Shown: positions 7,309 through 15,324 of the stretch, in pieces
How the letters are laid out: each line of letters begins with the position of its first letter
How positions within the stretch are numbered: position 1 is the stretch's first letter
Origin: Planctomycetota bacterium
Lineage (GTDB): Bacteria; Planctomycetota; JAJSAM01; JAJVHW01
Direction of reading: 5' to 3'
Length of the DNA stretch: 36,280 bases
Assembly (NCBI GenBank): GCA_021414065.1
Contig: JAIOPE010000005.1
Span: 1 to 36,280 of the forward strand
Position numbers and translations under genes: made by a program
The notes under the pieces: generated by a model
Told to the model about the DNA's origin: nothing
The model's input: the letters and a program-made list of their open reading frames with translations, nothing else
Databases searched by the model: none

Positions 7309-10300
7309 CTACTCGCCGCCGCCCAGGTTGGCGTCGAACACGGCGCCCTTCACGGGCTTGAGCGTGTACGACCACGCCACCTTCTTCGCCGCGTTGCCGG
7401 GCTGGCAGAGCAGCCCGATCGTCCACGTGCCGCCCTTGGTCAGCGTTCCGCCGAGTTGCACGCCGTTCGCGACGATCTTCAGCGACAGGTCGGTGGCGAG
7501 GTCCACCAGGTTCCCCGCCGGGTCGGTCACCGCGAAAATGCCGATCTTGCCGCCGGATGCGGCGTCGGGCGTCGCCTTGAGAGCGAGGACGGTGCCAGGC
7601 AGCGCGCCGAACTTGATCGTGATCGTCTGCCCCGGCGTGACGTTGGCCAGCTTCGCCGCAGCCTTGGCCGGAACGACGGCCTTGACGGTGCCCGTGAGCT
7701 GCGTGGCGTCGCCGGACTTCGAGCTGAGGACGACGAAGTACCGCCCGCTGCGCGCCGCGCGCAGGCGCGTGACGCTGGCACTGCCAGCGCCGCCCTTGGC
7801 GACTGCGCCGGCGATCGGCTGACCGTCCGGTCCGAGGATCGCCGCTGCGAGCGTCCGGCGTGCGCCGCCCTTCGCTGTGGCGATCTTCACCGTGGCGGAG
7901 GAACCTTCGACGAGGTCGAAGAAGTAGCCGCACGCGGTGTCGCCCGCGGCGAGCGACACGAGGCTCGCCGTCGCACCGAGCGGCGCGCAGACAACGGCAG
8001 TCGAGTCCGCGCCGTCCGTCGAACCCGCGGCGTCGGTCACGTCGAGGTGGTACGGGAAGGCACCCGCAGCCGACGGCGCACCGGTGAACTGGCGGGTGCC
8101 GCCATTGAACGCGAGCCCCGCCGGCAGCGAGCCGGTGACGGTAGCCGCCATCGGCGTGGTGCCGCCCCCGATGGACGCAGCGCGGGCGTGGGTCCTGCCG
8201 AGGGCGAACGGCGTGAAGACACCCGGACGGACATCGACCGGCGCGTTCACGGCGAACGCGCCGCCCGCCACGAGCACGTGCGCCGGGGTGCCGGAGTCAG
8301 TGAGCGTCACGGCGAGCGTCCCGTTGCCGGCGGTGGTCGGCGTCCCGGTGATGCGGTAGTTCGTGGCGTCGAGGGTGAGGCCGTCCGGCAGCACGGCCGG
8401 CGCCACGATCGCGATCGTGTAGGGCGGAATGCCGCCCGCAGCCGTCAGGTTGACCGTGAGAGCACGACCGACCGTCCACCCGGAACCCTGGCTCGAGAGG
8501 AACGAGATCGGGGGATAGACCTGGATCGAGTAACTCGGCACCGCCGGGCCGCTCACGTGGCGGACGCGCATACGGTACGTTCCCGCCGCCAGCGATCCGG
8601 TCGTGGCGCGGAATGGTCCGCTCGTCCCCACCGGCGCGCCGGTGACGATGACATTGCCGGCGGTGTCGAGCACCTGCACCGAGACGTTCGTGATGTACGT
8701 CTCGCGGTTGAACGAGACCTCCGCGGCGACGGCGCTCGCGGCGCCGGTCTTCTGGAACTCGAACCAGTCCTCGTTGAAGGGGTTGAGCGTCAGGTTCTGG
8801 CGCTGGACGGTCACCGATCCGACCGCGGTGGGCTCGGCCGACGAGTCGTTCGACTCGGATGCGTCGTCCGCGACCACGCCGTCCTTGATGAACACCCGCG
8901 AGAGGGCGAAGCCGTCGAAACCGGCGGTGTTCCACGCCTGGTAGAACGCGTCGGCCGTGACGGGCGTCCGGAGTGTCTCTGCCACGGCGAGCGGGCGAGC
9001 GGCGGCGGTCCCCGACCCGTCGATCGCGTCCCACGCCTCGTTGGCGGGGTCAACCAGGTCGAAGAGGCCCGCGGCGACGCGCCCGATCACGTTGCTGCCC
9101 GCGGGCGAGGTGAACGCAGGGGCTTCGAGGTTGAGGGTGGTCGCGGTCGTCGCGCTCGTGCCGTCGAAGAGCGTCGTGTCGCCCGTCATCGCGGTGTGCA
9201 GATAGACGCCGAACGCTTCGGGGAACGCATTCTCTGCGTCCGTCGCGGCGTCGAGGCGCGTGTCCACGGTCTTCGTGGAGGGGAAGGCGATGTTCGCGAG
9301 CACGTGGCGCGCGTACTGACGGCGGATGATCCACGGGTCCCATGCGTCGGGGTTCGGGGAACCGGCGCTCCCGACCTGCATGAGGTTGGGAGGAACATTG
9401 TTCAGACCTGCGTACGTGAACCCGGTCGGGGTCGCCGACGACGTGTTGTAGACGATCGTGAGCTTGGAAATCGCCTTCGTCGTCCGGGCGGCGATCCAGT
9501 CGGCTGTGTCCTGCACGACGAGCGCGATGTTGAGCGCCGCGCGCAGGTCGCCCGTCGCGTCCTGCGTCGAGCCGATGTTGCGCGCGCCGATCGCGAGACC
9601 GGCGTTGAGCGCCACGTTCGCCTGCAGCGTGTACGACTGAATGGTCGCGCCTGCGGTGGACGCCGCTCGGATGACGCACGACGGGTTCTCAGCGACGACC
9701 ACCAGCGAGCCGAGCTTCGAACGGTCGGCGCCTGTGGACGTGATCGAGAACGCGCCGCTCGAGTCGGTCGTGGACTTGAAGCCGAGCGACCCGTCCTGTC
9801 GGCGCAGCTCCACAGTCAGCCCGGAGAGCGGCACGCCCGACTGCACCCCGTTGATGCCCGTTCCCGTCGCGAGGAGTCGGTCGTACGTCACCGTGCCCGA
9901 GTACGTGTACTGGAACGGCGTGAACTGGACGTCGCGGATCGGGTGGCCGGAGAGGTTCGACGACGCCGTGATCGTCGGTTGTGGATTGAAGAAGCCCGTG
10001 AGCACGCATCCGCCGGCCTGCGACCGCGCGTCGAGCGTCGTCGTCGAAGGGGCGTCGATGCCCGCAGAGTAGGAGAGGCCGGTCCACGCGCCGCCGGTGT
10101 CGGACTTGTAGGCGAAGATGATGCGGCCGGTGGCCTCGTAAAGCTGGATCTGCGGCGTGACGGCCGAGCTGGCGCCGGCGCCGTAGACCGGGATGCCCTC
10201 CCACGACACGATCCACGTCCGGTTCGGAGCCGTACCGATGGTCCAGTGCTGAACGGCTCCGCGACCGCCGTTCGACGGGTCCACGTTCAGGTCGTCCCAG

Positions 10301-10656
10301 AGCACGGCGCACATGCCGTCCTCGGTGCCCGACGGCGGCCAGGACGCGTTCAGGTACTGGAGCGACCCGCTCGCGCCCGTCACGCCGAACTGGATGAACC
10401 CCTGCGAGCACACCCAGACCTGCGAGTACTTCACGCCGTAGAACGGGAACTCGAACGGCAGTGTCACGAACGAGCCGCCGGGCCCCGGGGCCGTCGCCCC
10501 GTTGACGGGGATCGTCTTCTGGTTGCCCGGGGGCGTCTGGTACGCCGACGAGCTGGTCAGGAACGCAGCCGTGTAGTCCTGGGCGAGCGCCGCGGAGGAA
10601 CACACCACGGCGAAGACCGCGGCGAGGAGAACCCGAATGCGTTGGATGGGCGTCAT
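7309..10656 (-). CDS. Large secreted beta-rich protein (NIDO-like, PPC-like and Ig-like modules)
   Basis: 1115 residues from ATG at 10656. This start is preferred over ATG at 10662 because GGAG lies six bases before it, whereas GGAG touches the other ATG. Signal peptide residues 1-25 (cleavage ALA-QD). Residues about 40-200 are a nidogen-like beta domain (FPFYG, VCSQGFIQFG, LWDDLN, WIVSWEG, YSAGI). Residues about 240-320 look like a carboxypeptidase-regulatory or SdrD-type beta sandwich. The middle (about 330-620) contains QYARHVLAN and many acidic and alanine-rich stretches, reminiscent of a peptidase-like scaffold but without a catalytic motif I can identify. Residues about 640-730 resemble a bacterial pre-peptidase C-terminal (PPC) domain (DDASESNDS, DWFEF, GTYRMRV). 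Residues about 745-800 and 830-890 are putative Ig (He-PIG) repeats (GGIPPYTIAI, LPAGLAFNGG). The C-terminus has two more PPC-like beta domains. Probably extracellular or surface-displayed; role unknown. Confidence 0.9.
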   Translation of the reverse strand: MTPIQRIRVLLAAVFAVVCSSAALAQDYTAAFLTSSSAYQTPPGNQKTIPVNGATAPGPGGSFVTLPFEFPFYGVKYSQVWVCSQGFIQFGVTGASGSLQYLNASWPPSGTEDGMCAVLWDDLNVDPSNGGRGAVQHWTIGTAPNRTWIVSWEGIPVYGAGASSAVTPQIQLYEATGRIIFAYKSDTGGAWTGLSYSAGIDAPSTTTLDARSQAGGCVLTGFFNPQPTITASSNLSGHPIRDVQFTPFQYTYSGTVTYDRLLATGTGINGVQSGVPLSGLTVELRRQDGSLGFKSTTDSSGAFSITSTGADRSKLGSLVVVAENPSCVIRAASTAGATIQSYTLQANVALNAGLAIGARNIGSTQDATGDLRAALNIALVVQDTADWIAARTTKAISKLTIVYNTSSATPTGFTYAGLNNVPPNLMQVGSAGSPNPDAWDPWIIRRQYARHVLANIAFPSTKTVDTRLDAATDAENAFPEAFGVYLHTAMTGDTTLFDGTSATTATTLNLEAPAFTSPAGSNVIGRVAAGLFDLVDPANEAWDAIDGSGTAAARPLAVAETLRTPVTADAFYQAWNTAGFDGFALSRVFIKDGVVADDASESNDSSAEPTAVGSVTVQRQNLTLNPFNEDWFEFQKTGAASAVAAEVSFNRETYITNVSVQVLDTAGNVIVTGAPVGTSGPFRATTGSLAAGTYRMRVRHVSGPAVPSYSIQVYPPISFLSSQGSGWTVGRALTVNLTAAGGIPPYTIAIVAPAVLPDGLTLDATNYRITGTPTTAGNGTLAVTLTDSGTPAHVLVAGGAFAVNAPVDVRPGVFTPFALGRTHARAASIGGGTTPMAATVTGSLPAGLAFNGGTRQFTGAPSAAGAFPYHLDVTDAAGSTDGADSTAVVCAPLGATASLVSLAAGDTACGYFFDLVEGSSATVKIATAKGGARRTLAAAILGPDGQPIAGAVAKGGAGSASVTRLRAARSGRYFVVLSSKSGDATQLTGTVKAVVPAKAAAKLANVTPGQTITIKFGALPGTVLALKATPDAASGGKIGIFAVTDPAGNLVDLATDLSLKIVANGVQLGGTLTKGGTWTIGLLCQPGNAAKKVAWSYTLKPVKGAVFDANLGGGE

Positions 10657-10681
10657 GAGCATCTCCGGAGGAACGTCACGC

Positions 10682-10715
10682 GTTGCGTCAATGGTTGCGT
10701 CAACAGTTGCGTCAA
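10682..10715 (-). promoter_or_regulatory. Three direct repeats TTGACGCAAC, 12-base period, upstream of the large secreted protein gene
   Basis: On the plus strand GTTGCGTCAA occurs at 10682-10691, 10694-10703 and 10706-10715; read on the minus strand, in the direction of the gene, this is TTGACGCAAC three times with two-base spacers. The block lies 26-59 bases before the start codon of the large secreted protein gene. A further CGTCAA (TTGACG on the minus strand) is at 10762-10767. Tandem operator sites for a regulator are one reading; overlapping -35-like TTGACG elements are another. No matching -10 could be assigned with confidence. Confidence 0.45.
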
Positions 10716-10789
10716 ACGTAGGCGGGAGCCCGGGCGGCGCAGCCAAGCGACGGAAACATCCCGTCAATGATAACCTGAATCACAAGCGT

Positions 10790-10815
10790 CGCACGAGGGG
10801 ATGTGCACTCGTGCG
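10790..10815. terminator. Stem-loop in the uppP/secreted-protein spacer
   Basis: CGCACGAG (10790-10797) is perfectly complementary to CTCGTGCG (10808-10815) with a ten-base loop. It lies between the uppP stop at 10895 and the downstream minus-strand gene start at 10656. It could end uppP transcription, but there is no T tract, so an intrinsic terminator is not proven. The rest of the 238-base spacer (10657-10894) holds the TTGACGCAAC repeats and no gene I can support. Confidence 0.35.
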
Positions 10816-10894
10816 TCTTCGTTAACTGTGTCGCCGCACTCGGCATTTCACGCAGGGCGCGCAGTCCGTGCAACGGTTGCGAAGACGGCGGACG

Positions 10895-11731
10895 TCACAC
10901 GATCAGGAACCTGGCGAGCACGCCGACGGCGATGCAGTACGGCCCGAACCACGAGAGCCGCCCGCGGCCGACGATCCGGAGCAGCGCGTGGATTGCGAGC
11001 AGTCCCGAGACGAACGCCACGCCGCCCGCGATCGCCAGCCCCGCGAGGTCCTCGTTCCGGCTGAAGGGCTCCTCCTTCATGTCGGCCAGCGCGCCGGCGA
11101 GCACGGCGGGGATCGACATCAGGAAGCTGAACTTCGCAGCCTGCTCGGGCCCTGCGCCGCGAAACAGCGCCGTACCGATCGTGGACCCCGACCGGGACCA
11201 CCCGGGCACGATCGCGGAGACGCATTGGCCGAGACCCATCGCGACCGCGTCGAGCCAGCCGATGTCGCCGGCCGCGGCAGCCTCGCCGGCCGCACTGCGC
11301 GCCGCAGCCGCGCCGCCGACCGGGGTGGCCGAGCGCCTCCGCGCGAACTGTGTCCCGAGGAGGAACACACCCACCCCGATGAGCCCCGCGGTCGCCATGT
11401 GCGCGTCGAGGCGCCACTCCTTGATCGCGGGGAACGCCTTCCGCGCGACGAACACGACGGCGAGCATCCCCGTCGCTACGACCACGAGCGCCACGCTCTT
11501 CCGTCCGGGCCCGCCGGTGATCGTCTCGCGGACGTACTGCAGGAGCTCGCGCCGGTAGTACAGGACGACGGCGAGGATCGTGCCGAGGTGCGCCGCGACC
11601 TCGAGGTGCAGGTCGGTCTTCGCGAGTCCGAGCCACTTCTGCGCGATGAGCAGGTGCGCGGTCGAACTGACGGGCAGGAACTCCGTCAGCCCCTGGACGA
11701 GCCCGAGGATCGCGGCGTCGGTCGTGGTCAC
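10895..11731 (-). CDS. uppP: Undecaprenyl-diphosphate phosphatase UppP (BacA)
   Basis: 278 residues from GTG at 11731 (VTTTDAAILG...), giving the usual family length; longer in-frame starts would add a polar arginine-rich extension and run toward the thrS promoter. Recycles undecaprenyl diphosphate to the monophosphate lipid carrier for peptidoglycan and glycan synthesis; inner membrane. The signature GLTEFLPVSSTAHL (14-27) and the second catalytic motif VPGWSRSGST are present, with about eight hydrophobic helices. A short Ala/Gly/Arg-rich loop (FARRRSATPV to AAAAGDIG) is inserted before the GWSRSG motif. Divergent from thrS, with 119 bases between the starts. Confidence 0.95.
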   Translation of the reverse strand: MTTTDAAILGLVQGLTEFLPVSSTAHLLIAQKWLGLAKTDLHLEVAAHLGTILAVVLYYRRELLQYVRETITGGPGRKSVALVVVATGMLAVVFVARKAFPAIKEWRLDAHMATAGLIGVGVFLLGTQFARRRSATPVGGAAAARSAAGEAAAAGDIGWLDAVAMGLGQCVSAIVPGWSRSGSTIGTALFRGAGPEQAAKFSFLMSIPAVLAGALADMKEEPFSRNEDLAGLAIAGGVAFVSGLLAIHALLRIVGRGRLSWFGPYCIAVGVLARFLIV

Positions 11732-11794
11732 GGGGCGAGAGGGTATCGCGGTCCGGCGGGTGCGCCGATCTTCCCCGCCCGTTGCGGCCCGACG

Positions 11795-11800
11795 TATCAT
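11795..11800 (+). promoter_or_regulatory. Candidate -10 element for the thrS operon
   Basis: TATCAT at 11795-11800 lies 50 bases before the thrS start in an otherwise GC-rich divergent spacer (11732-11850). At an 18-base spacing the -35 position reads TTCCCC, a poor match, so this is a weak call. No T-box-like leader or attenuator is evident in the short leader. Confidence 0.3.
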
Positions 11801-11850
11801 CGCCGATTGCGAATTGTCGCAGCCGCTTCGGCGGAAACGGAGAGCGAGCC

Positions 11851-13836
11851 ATGTCGAGGATCAGCCTGCCCGGAGACCGCGTCGTCGAGAGACCCGCGGG
11901 CACTACGGCGGCTCAGATCTTCGCCGAGCTCGTGGCCGAGACGGCCGGCGGCCCAGCTCCGGCTGGGGCGCCCGCGTGGAAGAAAGCCGTCGCCGCAAAG
12001 GTGAACGGCGAGGTCGTGGACGTCTCGCGGCCGATCGGCGGCGACGCGACGCTCGAGCCGGTCCTCCCCGGAAGCCCCGAGGCGCTGGAAGTGCTGCGGC
12101 ACACTTCGGCGCACGTCCTCGCACAGGCGGTCGCGCGCCACTTCGGTCTCGACCAAGTGGAGTTCGCGATCGGCCCCGTGATCGAAGAGGGCTTCTTCTA
12201 CGACTTCGACCTGCCCCGCCAGCTCGTCCCCGAGGACCTCCCGAAGATCGAGGAGCTGATGGAGGCGATCCGGCGCGAGAACCTGCCGATCGTGCGCATC
12301 GAGGCGAAGGACCGCGAGGACGCTCTCGCGATCGTGCGAGCCGACCGCGCGAAGTCGAAGTTCAAGCAGGAACTGATCTCGTCGTTCCCCGAGGGCGAGA
12401 CCGTCAGCTTCTACCGCCAGGGCGAGTTCACGGACCTGTGCCGCGGCCCCCACCTGCCGTCCACCGGCCGCCTCGCCTCGTTCAAGATCATGTCGATCGC
12501 CGGCGCCTACTGGCGCGGCGACTCGAAGCGCGAGCAACTGCAACGCATCTACGCCACGGCGTTCTTCGAAAGGGACGAACTGAAGGCGTACGTGAAGCGG
12601 CTCGAGGAGGCCGAGAAACGCGACCACCGCAAGGTCGGCGTGCAACTCGACCTGTTCCGCATCCTGCCCGAGGCCCCGGGCTTCCCGCTCTGGATGCCGA
12701 ACGGCACGATCGTCTTCAACGAGCTCATCACCGAGATGCGCCGGAAGCTGCGCCGCCGCGACTACGTCGAGGCGCGCACACCGCACATCATGAACGCGGA
12801 CCTCTGGAAGCGGTCGGGCCACTGGGCCCACTACCGCCAGAACATGTACGTCACGCAGATCGAAGAGCGCGACTTCGCCGTCAAGCCGATGAACTGCCCC
12901 GGCGCGGCGCTCGTCTTCTCGCAGGGGCTCCGCAGCTACCGCGACCTACCGTTCCGTCTCGCCGAGTTCGGGCTCTGCCACCGCTACGAGGAATCGGGCG
13001 CTCTCTCCGGGATGACCCGCGTTCGGTCGTTCGTCCAGGACGACGCGCACGTCTTCTGCACGCTCGATCAGGTGCAACTCGAGATCCGCGGGATCCTGGA
13101 CTTGATCCACGAGGTCTACGGCGAGCTCGGCATGACCGAGATCGAGATGTTCCTGGCGACGCGTCCGGCGGACCGCACGGGCACCGACGCCATGTGGGAC
13201 CAGGCCGAGGGCTCGCTCGAGCAGGCGCTCCGCTCGGGCGGCTACCAGTTCAAGCTGAACCCCGGCGACGGCGCGTTCTACGGCCCGAAGATCGACTTCA
13301 AGATCAAGGACGCGATCGGGCGCGGCCACCAGACGGCCACCTGCCAGCTCGACTTCTCGCTCCCCGAGAAGTTCGACCTCGAATACACGGGCGAAGACGG
13401 CACGCGCAAGCGGCCGGTCGTCATCCACCGCGCCATCTACGGTTCGATCGAGCGGTTCTTCGCCATCCTGATCGAGCACTTCGCTGGCGCGTTCCCGCTC
13501 TGGCTCGCGCCGGAGCAGGCCATCATCGTGCCGGTCTCCGAGGAGCGCCACGCGGGCGCAGCGGCGGCCGCGCTGAAGGTCCTCCGCGACGCCGACATCC
13601 GCGCGTCGGTGGACTGGAGCAACGAGAAGCTCGGGAAGAAGATCCGGAACGCATCGATCCGGAAGGTGCCGTACGTCCTCGTGATCGGTGACCGCGAAGC
13701 GGAGACCTCCGAGGTGGCGGTGCGTTTGCGCGACGGCACGGACCTCGGCGCCCTGCCCGTCGCTGACGTTGCGGCCGCGCTCCGCGCGGAAGCCGCGTCG
13801 CGTTCGCTCACGCCGGGACTGAGGAAGAACCCATGA
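11851..13836 (+). CDS. thrS: Threonyl-tRNA synthetase
   Basis: 661 residues from ATG at 11851, with a GGAG-type ribosome site (GGAGAGCGAGCC) just upstream. Charges tRNA-Thr; cytoplasmic, class II. A TGS-type N-terminus spans about 1-75. The editing domain has the zinc-like quartet HTSAH (H84, H88) and CRGPH (C197, H201), so serine editing should be intact. The catalytic core carries the zinc ligands C349 (KPMNCPG), H400 (DDAHVF) and H526 (VIHRA), with motif 2 at HRYEESGALSG (377-387) and the anticodon-binding domain after about residue 555 (AIIVPVSEE). Its stop overlaps the ATG of the next gene (ATGA), so the two are translationally coupled. Confidence 0.98.
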   Translation: MSRISLPGDRVVERPAGTTAAQIFAELVAETAGGPAPAGAPAWKKAVAAKVNGEVVDVSRPIGGDATLEPVLPGSPEALEVLRHTSAHVLAQAVARHFGLDQVEFAIGPVIEEGFFYDFDLPRQLVPEDLPKIEELMEAIRRENLPIVRIEAKDREDALAIVRADRAKSKFKQELISSFPEGETVSFYRQGEFTDLCRGPHLPSTGRLASFKIMSIAGAYWRGDSKREQLQRIYATAFFERDELKAYVKRLEEAEKRDHRKVGVQLDLFRILPEAPGFPLWMPNGTIVFNELITEMRRKLRRRDYVEARTPHIMNADLWKRSGHWAHYRQNMYVTQIEERDFAVKPMNCPGAALVFSQGLRSYRDLPFRLAEFGLCHRYEESGALSGMTRVRSFVQDDAHVFCTLDQVQLEIRGILDLIHEVYGELGMTEIEMFLATRPADRTGTDAMWDQAEGSLEQALRSGGYQFKLNPGDGAFYGPKIDFKIKDAIGRGHQTATCQLDFSLPEKFDLEYTGEDGTRKRPVVIHRAIYGSIERFFAILIEHFAGAFPLWLAPEQAIIVPVSEERHAGAAAAALKVLRDADIRASVDWSNEKLGKKIRNASIRKVPYVLVIGDREAETSEVAVRLRDGTDLGALPVADVAAALRAEAASRSLTPGLRKNP

Positions 13837-14786
13837 CGACGAGGGCTTTCATCACCGGAGCCGGCGGACAGGTCGGCGTCGATCTCATCGCGGCGCTCCG
13901 CGAGCGCGGCTGCGAGGTCCACGGAAGCGACATCGCGGACCGGCCGTCCACCGTGGACGCGTCGGTCCGCTGGCACAAGGTGGACGTCACGGACGCTGCG
14001 GCCGTGCGCCGCGCGATTCAGTCCGCGCGGCCGGACGTCGTCTACCACCTCGCGGCGATCCTCTCGTCGGGCGGCGAGGAGAAGCCCCAGCTCTGCTACC
14101 TCGTCAACCAGACGGGCACGTGGAACGTCCTCGAGGCCTGCCGCGAGGAGAAGGTCCCGCGCGTCGCGTTCGCGAGCACGATCGCCGCGTTCGGGCCCGG
14201 CCTCCCCGACCCCGTCCCGAACGAAGTCCCGATGCGCCCCCGCACGATGTACGGCGTCACGAAGGTCGCGGGCGAACTGCTCGGCGAGTACTACACCGCG
14301 CGCGGCTGGACCGACTTCCGCTCCGTGCGGTTCCCCGGTCTCATCAGCGCGGGCAAGCCCGGCCAGGGCACGAGCGACTACGCCCTCTACATGTACACCG
14401 ACGGCATCAAGTTCGGCCGGTACGAGGCCTTCTGCCGCCCCGACTCGAAGATCCCGTTCATGTACATGCCCGACGCGATCGACGGTCTGATCGGCGTCGC
14501 CGAGGCCCCGCGCGAGCGGCTCGGCAAGCGCTGCACCTACAACATCCAGGGATTCAGCCCCCTCGCGAGCGAGTTCGCAGAGGTCGTCGCCGCGGCCGTC
14601 CCCGGCGTGAAGATCACCTTCAAGCCCGTCGAGTGGCGCCAGGCCATCCTCGACTCGTGGCCGCGTTCCCTCGACGACACCGTCGCCCGCGCCGACTGGG
14701 ACTGGTGCCCGAAGTACGGCCTCGACGCGATGACGAAGGACATCATCCCGAAGATCCGGGAGAAGCTGGCGCGCGGCGAGCTGTAG
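13833..14786 (+). CDS. tdh: L-threonine 3-dehydrogenase, SDR (NAD-epimerase-like) type
   Basis: 317 residues from ATG at 13833, overlapping the thrS stop by four bases. Extended short-chain dehydrogenase fold: GAGGQVG (9-15) binds NAD; Ser115, Tyr140 and Lys144 (YGVTK) are the catalytic triad. The sequence track YHLAAILSSGGE (71-82), TMYGVTK, RFPGLIS and FMYMPDA is that of the SDR-type threonine dehydrogenase (animal/bacterial TDH), not the zinc MDR enzyme of E. coli. It oxidises threonine to 2-amino-3-ketobutyrate, normally followed by Kbl; no kbl gene is in this window. Pairing with thrS places a threonine-consuming and a threonine-charging enzyme in one transcript. Confidence 0.88.
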   Translation: MTTRAFITGAGGQVGVDLIAALRERGCEVHGSDIADRPSTVDASVRWHKVDVTDAAAVRRAIQSARPDVVYHLAAILSSGGEEKPQLCYLVNQTGTWNVLEACREEKVPRVAFASTIAAFGPGLPDPVPNEVPMRPRTMYGVTKVAGELLGEYYTARGWTDFRSVRFPGLISAGKPGQGTSDYALYMYTDGIKFGRYEAFCRPDSKIPFMYMPDAIDGLIGVAEAPRERLGKRCTYNIQGFSPLASEFAEVVAAAVPGVKITFKPVEWRQAILDSWPRSLDDTVARADWDWCPKYGLDAMTKDIIPKIREKLARGEL

Positions 14787-14804
14787 CAGCGGCACGCCGG
14801 ACCG

Positions 14805-14822
14805 GATCGCCGCAGGGCGATC
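14805..14822 (+). terminator. Stem-loop downstream of the thrS-tdh pair
   Basis: GATCGCC (14805-14811) pairs perfectly with GGCGATC (14816-14822) around a four-base loop GCAG, 19 bases after the tdh stop. No T tract follows, so it is a plausible but unproven terminator. Confidence 0.4.
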
Positions 14823-14970
14823 GCCGGCGGAGTTCGAAACGTCGGACGCGCGAAACTCGCGTCATGCGAACACGCTGCAAAGCTAGCATGAGTCTTCGTA
14901 CAAGGACTGCGGCTCGCGAAGGTGCCGTTCGGCCCTGCATCGCGAGGCGCCAACTCGCTCGGAGGCACTC

Positions 14971-15255
14971 ATGGTTCGCAAGTCGCTCGTCACGATGTGC
15001 GCCGTTTCGCTCGTCGCTCTGGCCGGCTGCGCGGGCGTCCGCGAGAGCAACGGCACGTTCGTCGCTCACGCGGAGAGCTTCCGCATCATCGGCATCGCGA
15101 TCCCCGGCGACGACCAGCAGGCCGCGCTGGACAAGGTCCCGGCCGGCGGCAAGATCACGAACGTCACCTCGTCCGCCGCGGACTGGACGAGCTTCTGGGG
15201 CTTCTTCGGCAACCTGTTCGGCTTCAACATGACGCAGATCGGCGGCACGAAGTAG
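14971..15255 (+). CDS. Small TRL/DUF6567-like lipoprotein
   Basis: 94 residues from ATG at 14971 with GGAGG five bases before it. An N-terminal lipoprotein signal ends in the lipobox LAGC (Cys about residue 20). The mature part is short, with IIGIAIPG, a glycine-rich NVTSSAADW stretch, a hydrophobic GFFGNLFGF and the C-terminal pattern MTQIGGTK. The layout (repeat-like glycine region, then T-x-I-x-G-T and Lys) recalls small TRL-like lipoproteins and resembles the second small lipoprotein at 17070-17393. Function unknown. It stands alone between the thrS-tdh pair and a convergent radical SAM gene. Confidence 0.8.
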   Translation: MVRKSLVTMCAVSLVALAGCAGVRESNGTFVAHAESFRIIGIAIPGDDQQAALDKVPAGGKITNVTSSAADWTSFWGFFGNLFGFNMTQIGGTK

Positions 15256-15275
15256 TCGAGGACCAGAACGTGACG

Positions 15276-15306
15276 ACGGGGGCGCGGCCGCGGGCCGTGC
15301 CCCCGT
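15276..15306. terminator. Strong stem-loop between convergent genes
   Basis: ACGGGGGC (15276-15283) pairs with GCCCCCGT (15299-15306); the stem continues inward as GCGGC/GCCGT with one G-U pair, giving 13 pairs and a five-base loop. It sits between the stop of the small lipoprotein (15255) and the convergent radical SAM stop (15325), so it can serve both. On the plus strand TTCCGATTCG follows, only weakly T-rich. Confidence 0.6.
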
Positions 15307-15324
15307 TCCGATTCGTGCGCCGCG

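Noticed and set aside
10657..10767. N-terminal extension of the large secreted protein to 10767
   Set aside because: It would place about 37 non-hydrophobic residues before a normal signal peptide; a good ribosome site favours ATG at 10656. The extension codes the direct repeats.
6502..10770. Plus-strand open frame of about 1400 codons
   Set aside because: Arg/Glu/Asp-rich shadow opposite the LysE-type gene and the large secreted protein; high GC leaves few stops.
14840..14970. TAGCAT at 14884-14889 as promoter of the small lipoprotein gene
   Set aside because: No -35-like sequence at a usable distance, so it was not annotated.
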